Below, piece by piece: positions 6,757 to 10,285 of a stretch of DNA of 10,285 nucleotides. The position numbers and the translations under genes were made by a program. Positions within the stretch are counted from its first letter, which is position 1. Every line of letters begins with the position of its first letter. Under the pieces are notes generated by a model, which was not told where the DNA came from, searched no databases, and saw nothing but the letters and a program-made list of their open reading frames with translations. Source of the DNA: Rhodoferax sp. (lineage in GTDB: Bacteria > Pseudomonadota > Gammaproteobacteria > Burkholderiales > Burkholderiaceae_C); assembly GCA_026785765.1 (NCBI GenBank), contig JAJAZK010000182.1, forward strand, positions 1 to 10,285, in the 5' to 3' direction.

Positions 6757-7230
6757 AGCCGCAGAGGGTTGGTTGCCAAGCTTGTCTGCCCACTGGGCCA
6801 TCTTGCCCAGTCCGGTCCAGTTGGCGTCGATAAAGGTGATGGCGCCCGTAGGGCAGGCATCGGCACAGGCTGGTTCGCCGCCGCACAAGTCGCACTTTTG
6901 CACCTTGCCGGTTTCTTCCACATAGTTGATGGTGCCAAACGGGCAGGCAATCGTGCAGACCTTGCAGCCGACGCAAGTCGATTCATTGACCTCCATCGCG
7001 CCAGTCATCTTGTTCATCGTGATCGCCTCGACCGGGCAGGCGTGCAGGCACCAGGCTTCGTCGCACTGCGTGCAGGTGTAGGGCACCTTCTTGCCGGTGT
7101 GGTGGAAGTCGAACACCTTGATGCGGGACTTTGCGGTGGCGAAGGTACCGTAGTTTTCGAACGAACACGCCATTTCGCACTGCAAGCAGCCGGTACATTT
7201 GTCCGGGTTGATGTGCAACACCTTTTGCAT
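6754..7230 (-). CDS. aorA: Four-cluster [4Fe-4S] ferredoxin subunit of tungsten AOR
   Basis: This 158-residue polyferredoxin has exactly 16 cysteines in four clusters of ligands: C12/15/18/22, C53/56/61/65, C86/89/92/96 and C113/116/122/126. The motifs run CTGCLQC, CTQCDEAWC, CVGCKVC and CDLCGGEPAC, a layout like the HycB/DmsB type of electron-transfer subunit. It would carry electrons between the tungsten centre of AorB and the flavin of AorC. In the Aromatoleum enzyme the equivalent subunit stacks into a filament backbone, giving Aor(AB)nC complexes; whether this one polymerises is inference. The C-terminal tail after residue 134 (WTGLGKMAQWADKLG) lies outside the cluster-binding region and may serve subunit contacts. 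There is no signal peptide. AGGAG lies 8 nt before the ATG. It is the first gene of the operon, 12 nt from aorB. Confidence 0.93.
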   Translation of the reverse strand: MQKVLHINPDKCTGCLQCEMACSFENYGTFATAKSRIKVFDFHHTGKKVPYTCTQCDEAWCLHACPVEAITMNKMTGAMEVNESTCVGCKVCTIACPFGTINYVEETGKVQKCDLCGGEPACADACPTGAITFIDANWTGLGKMAQWADKLGNQPSAA

Positions 7231-7238
7231 GTATGAGT

Positions 7239-7243
7239 CTCCT
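7239..7243 (-). promoter_or_regulatory. Ribosome binding site of aorA
   Basis: AGGAG on the minus strand with 8 nt to the ATG at 7230, supporting this as the true start of the first gene of the operon. Confidence 0.75.
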
Positions 7244-7252
7244 GGAATGAAT

Positions 7253-7270
7253 GGCCTGTTAGTGCAGGCC
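7253..7270. promoter_or_regulatory. Inverted repeat GGCCTG-N6-CAGGCC in the aorA leader
   Basis: Perfect 6-bp arms at 7253-7258 and 7265-7270 with a 6-base loop lie 22 nt before the aorA start, just ahead of its ribosome binding site. It may be an operator or a leader-RNA hairpin. There is no T-run, so it is not an intrinsic terminator. Function is inferred from position only. Confidence 0.45.
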
Positions 7271-7317
7271 GAGTCTATGAACTGGATAACACAGGCATTG
7301 TTGGATCAGTCGTCACG

Positions 7318-7348
7318 ATCCGGCCTAGGGAATAACCCTAGTCGGGAT
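7318..7348. promoter_or_regulatory. Long imperfect palindrome in the divergent control region
   Basis: A 31-bp dyad is centred on T7333. Inner perfect arms CTAGGG (7325-7330) and CCCTAG (7336-7341) are extended outward by ATCC/GGAT with two mismatched positions. It lies about 90-120 bp upstream of aorA and about 100-125 bp upstream of the plus-strand gene, a normal place for the operator of a dimeric regulator. No regulator gene is in the window. Confidence 0.5.
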
Positions 7349-7367
7349 TGGGGGGAGCGTCAGAAAT

Positions 7368-7380
7368 TCTCAAATTGAGA
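7368..7380. promoter_or_regulatory. Perfect palindrome TCTCAA-A-TTGAGA
   Basis: This 13-bp dyad has its centre at 7374, 41 bp from the centre of the 31-bp palindrome, close to four helical turns. Its right arm TTGAGA resembles a -35 element for the plus-strand gene, but no good -10 follows, so the promoter reading is weak. Binding by a dimeric regulator is the simpler idea. Confidence 0.4.
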
Positions 7381-7444
7381 CAGCCCGGTCACTGGCCTGC
7401 AAACGTCTCGAAGGCCCGCTTTGCCGGTGTGCCAAGATCGCAAC

Positions 7445-8374
7445 ATGCTGTCTTGCACCATCGTGCGCGAACTCCTGGTCGACCCGTCACACCACCCGCG
7501 CGGCGCAGCCCATCTGAGCGCCGCCAGCAGTCTGGTGCGCGTACACGACCACTTTTACGTGGTGGCCGATGACGAGTTGCAGCTCGGCGTGTTTGCAGCC
7601 ACCAATCGCATCAACCTCCCACTCGACCTGCTGCCGGTATTTGCAGGGGCCATGCCGCACGACAACGCCGCACGCAAACAGGCCAAGCCCGACCTGGAAG
7701 CGCTGGCGGTGTTACCGGGCGCGCCCAACTGGCCCGCCGGCGCCTTGCTGGCGCTGGGTTCGGGATCGCGGTCCACACGCGAACGCGGCGCCCTGATCAC
7801 CGTCGGAGCCGATGGCAGGGCCACCGGTCCGGTGGAAGGCATCGACCTGTCGGCCTTGTATTTCCCGTTGCACGCCCGATTCGCCGACCTGAACATTGAA
7901 GGCGCCTTTGTCGCATGTGGCAAGCTTCATCTGCTGCACCGCGGCAACAGCGCCGACGCGCGCAACGCCTGCGTATGTTTCTCCTGGGACCATACTGCAG
8001 CATGGCTGGCCGGCGCACAGGTGAGCCCACCTGCGGTGTTGTCTGTGCAGTGCATCTCGCTGGGCATGGTTGGCGGCGTACCGCTCGGACTGACCGACGC
8101 GGCGGCCCTGCCCGGCGGCGCCTGGGTGTTTTGCGCCGTGGCCGAAGACACCGGCAGCAGCTATCACGACGGCTCCTGTATCGGTTCCGTGGTCGGTGTG
8201 GTTGCCACCGACGGCACGGTGCGCACGCTGCAACGGCTGCAGGGTGCTCCCAAGGTGGAAGGGATCGCGGTGCAATGCGACGCAGCGTCATTGCTACTGA
8301 GCATGGTTACCGACGCCGATGATCCTGACATTGCGTCGCAACTGCTGCAGGTGCGCTGGCAGCACGCAATTTGA
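7445..8374 (+). CDS. Conserved hypothetical protein, probable beta-propeller (DUF6929-like)
   Basis: This is a 309-residue soluble protein if it starts at ATG 7445. A TTG at 7421 would add 8 residues, but neither start has a strong ribosome binding site. The sequence is rich in short strands and contains repeated motifs typical of phytase-like or SdiA-regulated propellers: PDLEALAVLP (82-91), LNIEGAF (149-155), LTDAAALPGG (216-225) and KVEGIAVQCD (270-279), the last followed by VTDADDPD (288-295). The recurring E-G/A-(hydrophobic)-A glutamates could line a metal or ligand site. No signal peptide is seen. I associate such proteins with the family named DUF6929 in betaproteobacteria, but cannot confirm this here. 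The enzyme activity is unknown. It is divergent from the aor operon and may share its control region, or may simply be a neighbour. Confidence 0.8.
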   Translation: MLSCTIVRELLVDPSHHPRGAAHLSAASSLVRVHDHFYVVADDELQLGVFAATNRINLPLDLLPVFAGAMPHDNAARKQAKPDLEALAVLPGAPNWPAGALLALGSGSRSTRERGALITVGADGRATGPVEGIDLSALYFPLHARFADLNIEGAFVACGKLHLLHRGNSADARNACVCFSWDHTAAWLAGAQVSPPAVLSVQCISLGMVGGVPLGLTDAAALPGGAWVFCAVAEDTGSSYHDGSCIGSVVGVVATDGTVRTLQRLQGAPKVEGIAVQCDAASLLLSMVTDADDPDIASQLLQVRWQHAI

Positions 8375-8397
8375 CCAGTGCCGCTATCCCGATGCGG

Positions 8398-9252
8398 CTA
8401 ATCGGATGCCAGTTCGAGCAGCACCGGCTGATGGTCGGATGCGCGGGTGTGCAGGTTGCACTCCATGCGTTGCAATCGCCCCCGCAGATCCTCACTCACA
8501 AACACAAAGTCGCAGCTGACAGGCACCGGCCCGTAGCGCTTGTCATGCAGGCGAAAGGTGGACGGATGCGGTACCTCGCCGTTGGTGACTGGCCAGGCAT
8601 CGACCAGCCCGGTGCAATTTGGCTCGGCCGCAGCCTGCAGTAGCGCGTACTCCGGGTCGGTCGTCTCCAGGTTGAAGTCACCGCACAGAATTGCGGAGTG
8701 TGTATGCGCCTTGTTCTGGAACGGCCCACCGGTCTCATCATCCATTGGCGGATGTGCCGCCTGCCGACAGCCCTGGGCGTGCAGTGCGACCAGGGCCTGC
8801 GCTTGTGCCATGCGCTGGATCCTGGAATAGAACTCCAGATGCGTTGTCATGATACGCACCGGACCGAACGGCGCGCGCACCGTCGCGCTGGTACACATGC
8901 GCGGCATCGAGCGCACGCCCCCTTCAGCGGGGTACGGCAGCGGGGTGTGCTGTTGCTGCAGCAGCGGCAGGCGGGTGGCCACCAGGTTGCCGAAACGCTG
9001 GCGCTGGCCAGCGCGGCCAAATTCGTCCACGGCCGCACCAAAACACAGCTCGAACCCGGGCAGCAATTGCTGCAGGCGCGCGACCTGGTCGAAACCAGCG
9101 TTGCCGCCGAGTTTCGGGTAATTGACAGCCACCTCTTGCAGACACAGGACATCGAAATCGGTCATCGCGCGCGCCTCATCCACGACGCGCTCCACGCTGA
9201 CCACATCGTCGAGTCCGCAAAACCACTGCACGTTCCAGGTAATCAACTTCAT
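8398..9252 (-). CDS. Endonuclease/exonuclease/phosphatase (EEP) superfamily protein
   Basis: This 284-residue protein has all the catalytic motifs of the EEP fold (exonuclease III, DNase I, sphingomyelinase, inositol phosphatases). They are TWNVQW with N7, LQEV with E40, TTHLE with H138, GDFN with D192 and N194, CDFVF with D248, and the C-terminal SDHQP with D273 and H274. It is expected to be an active Mg2+-dependent phosphodiesterase or phosphatase. No signal peptide is present, so it acts in the cytoplasm. The substrate cannot be told from sequence: nucleic acid and small phosphodiesters are both possible. It starts 9 nt after the permease gene and is probably the last gene of the transporter operon, which hints at a small phosphorylated substrate brought in by that transporter. 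It converges with the plus-strand gene, with 23 nt between the stop codons. Confidence 0.9.
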   Translation of the reverse strand: MKLITWNVQWFCGLDDVVSVERVVDEARAMTDFDVLCLQEVAVNYPKLGGNAGFDQVARLQQLLPGFELCFGAAVDEFGRAGQRQRFGNLVATRLPLLQQQHTPLPYPAEGGVRSMPRMCTSATVRAPFGPVRIMTTHLEFYSRIQRMAQAQALVALHAQGCRQAAHPPMDDETGGPFQNKAHTHSAILCGDFNLETTDPEYALLQAAAEPNCTGLVDAWPVTNGEVPHPSTFRLHDKRYGPVPVSCDFVFVSEDLRGRLQRMECNLHTRASDHQPVLLELASD

Positions 9253-9261
9253 GGCACCGCC

Positions 9262-10101
9262 CTACTTGATACCGGCCCGCATGAAGCTCTGCACAAACTG
9301 GCGCTGGAACAGCAAGAAGCCAATCAACAGCGGGGCCGATGTCATGAGTGTGGCAGCAGTGATGATCGACCAGTCGATACCCTGATCAGTGCTGGAGAAC
9401 ACTTGCAGGCCTACTGTCAGAGGGCGCGCCGAGACGCTGTTGGTAATGATCACCGGCCAGAGAAAGTTGTTCCAGTGGAAACTCACCGAGACCAGGGCGA
9501 AGGCCGTATACACCGGGCGGGCCAGCGGCACATAGACGCGCCACAGAATCTGCATCGGGCCAGCACCCTCCACCCGCGCCGCTTCATCGAGTTCTTTCGG
9601 GATGCCCATGAAGGTCTGGCGCAGCAGGAAGATGGCAAAGGCCGAGGCGAAATACGGCAGGCCGATTGCCAGTAACGTATCGACGATACCCAGCCGCGCC
9701 ATCGTCTTGTAGTTCTCGACCAGCAGGATGTCAGGCATCACCATCAGTTGCACCAGCACCAGCGAAAACAGAACGTTTTTCCCGGTGAACTCGAATCGCG
9801 CAAAGGCGTAGGCAGCCAGGGTGCCAAAAACCAGTTGGCAGGTCAGGATCATCGCCACCAGCAGCGTGGTGTTCAGGAAATAACGGGCAAACGGTGCTGC
9901 CGCCCAGGCCCGGGCAAAATTGTCCAGTGTCAGCGGCGCGAACAACGTGAATCGCGTGGAGAACTCGGCCGGATGAAAGGCCGTCCACACTGCATACACC
10001 AGCGGCAGCACCCACAGAATGGCAAGCAGCCAGGCGGCCAGCGTATCGAGCCAGCCCGGGTCGTTGTATACCAATCGCGGCGGTGGCGCCAAGGCGCTCA
10101 T
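9262..10101 (-). CDS. Carbohydrate-type (CUT1) ABC transporter permease, MalG/UgpE family
   Basis: This 279-residue inner-membrane permease has about six predicted membrane segments (roughly 21-42, 76-100, 108-130, 141-162, 198-220 and 247-266). The cytoplasmic EAA loop, which couples to the ATPase, is ELDEAARVEGAG followed by LWRVYVPLARP (170-196). Length and layout match E. coli UgpE (281) and related sugar, polyol and glycerol-phosphate permeases. Its ATG overlaps the stop codon of the preceding permease by ATGA, so the pair is translationally coupled and should form the heterodimeric pore. The ATPase and binding protein are not in the window. Substrate is unknown; glycerol-3-phosphate or a related compound is a guess based on similarity to UgpE. 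Confidence 0.93.
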   Translation of the reverse strand: MSALAPPPRLVYNDPGWLDTLAAWLLAILWVLPLVYAVWTAFHPAEFSTRFTLFAPLTLDNFARAWAAAPFARYFLNTTLLVAMILTCQLVFGTLAAYAFARFEFTGKNVLFSLVLVQLMVMPDILLVENYKTMARLGIVDTLLAIGLPYFASAFAIFLLRQTFMGIPKELDEAARVEGAGPMQILWRVYVPLARPVYTAFALVSVSFHWNNFLWPVIITNSVSARPLTVGLQVFSSTDQGIDWSIITAATLMTSAPLLIGFLLFQRQFVQSFMRAGIK

Positions 10102-10285
10102 TTGTAGAACACCCGACGATCCAGCAGGAAGAACTGAAGCAGCGCCACCGCAGCCAGCACCGCCAGCAACACGACGGTGATCGCGGCCGCGTAACCGGTA
10201 TCCCAGAAGCTGAAACCAACGATGTACAAATGGTACAGCAACAGTGTCGAGGCATTGTTCGGTCCGCCACGGGTCAGCACCACGA
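10098..10285 (-). CDS. Carbohydrate-type ABC transporter permease, MalF/UgpA family, C-terminal end
   Basis: Only the last 62 codons are inside the window; the gene enters from the right edge. The segment VLTRGGPNNASTLLLYHLY followed by FSFWDTGYAAA is the conserved C-terminal signature of UgpA-type permeases. One membrane helix follows (about 20 residues of Ala/Val/Leu), and the protein ends DRRVFYK. The stop codon overlaps the next permease start by ATGA. It is the partner pore subunit of that permease. Confidence 0.9.
   Translation of the reverse strand, partial: VVLTRGGPNNASTLLLYHLYIVGFSFWDTGYAAAITVVLLAVLAAVALLQFFLLDRRVFYK

Noticed and set aside
7387..7400. GG-N10-GC sigma-54-like pattern before the plus-strand gene
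   Set aside because: Only the GG and TGC core bases match; the rest of the -24 element is wrong, so a chance match is likely.
8380..8398. GCCGC/GCGGC hairpin between the convergent genes as a bidirectional terminator
   Set aside because: The stem is only 5 bp, the loop is 9 bases and neither strand has a T-run.
9262..10285. ABC permeases as a tungstate uptake system for the AOR
   Set aside because: They have the MalG/UgpE and MalF/UgpA layout with two different permeases and sugar-type signatures, whereas TupB/WtpB transporters use a single different permease type.

Overview
This window looks like part of a chromosome from a GC-rich proteobacterium. It is most likely a betaproteobacterium of the Rhodocyclales/Burkholderiales type. 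That assignment is inferred from the PrkA/YeaH pair, which closely resembles E. coli YeaG/YeaH, and from the aor gene set, whose best-studied relative is in Aromatoleum aromaticum. No tRNA, rRNA, CRISPR array, insertion sequence or phage gene was seen.

Layout, left to right. (1) Positions 1-2651, minus strand: the stress kinase pair prkA (yeaG) followed by the 5' part of yeaH, which runs off the left edge. (2) Positions 2652-2956: about 305 bp without a convincing gene, holding the prkA leader and a cluster of small TTGACC-type dyads. (3) Positions 2957-7230, minus strand: a five-gene tungsten aldehyde oxidoreductase (AOR) operon. Its order is aorA (four-cluster ferredoxin subunit), aorB (W-bis-pyranopterin catalytic subunit), aorC (FAD/NAD subunit), a MoaD-like sulfur carrier, and a 100-residue protein of unknown function ending in Gly-Gly-Gly. 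A strong intrinsic terminator hairpin lies between aorB and aorC. (4) Positions 7231-7444: a divergent control region with several inverted repeats. (5) Positions 7445-8374, plus strand: a conserved hypothetical protein, probably a beta-propeller with repeated Glu-Gly/Ala motifs. (6) Positions 8398-10285, minus strand: the end of a carbohydrate-type ABC transporter operon (two permeases, the first one partial) followed closely by an endonuclease/exonuclease/phosphatase (EEP) family enzyme.

How the parts work together. AorB should interconvert aldehydes and carboxylic acids at a tungsten centre, AorA should carry electrons through four [4Fe-4S] clusters, and AorC should exchange them with NAD(H) through FAD. 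The MoaD-like protein is expected to supply sulfur for the pterin dithiolene. The characterised homologue forms filaments with many AB units per C subunit. The terminator between aorB and aorC would give more AB than C if read-through is partial, and this is the most interesting observation here. The second is the unknown last gene, whose C-terminal RGGG tail echoes the Gly-Gly tail of the MoaD-like protein encoded just upstream. The ABC permeases are of the sugar/glycerol-phosphate type and are not a tungstate transporter.
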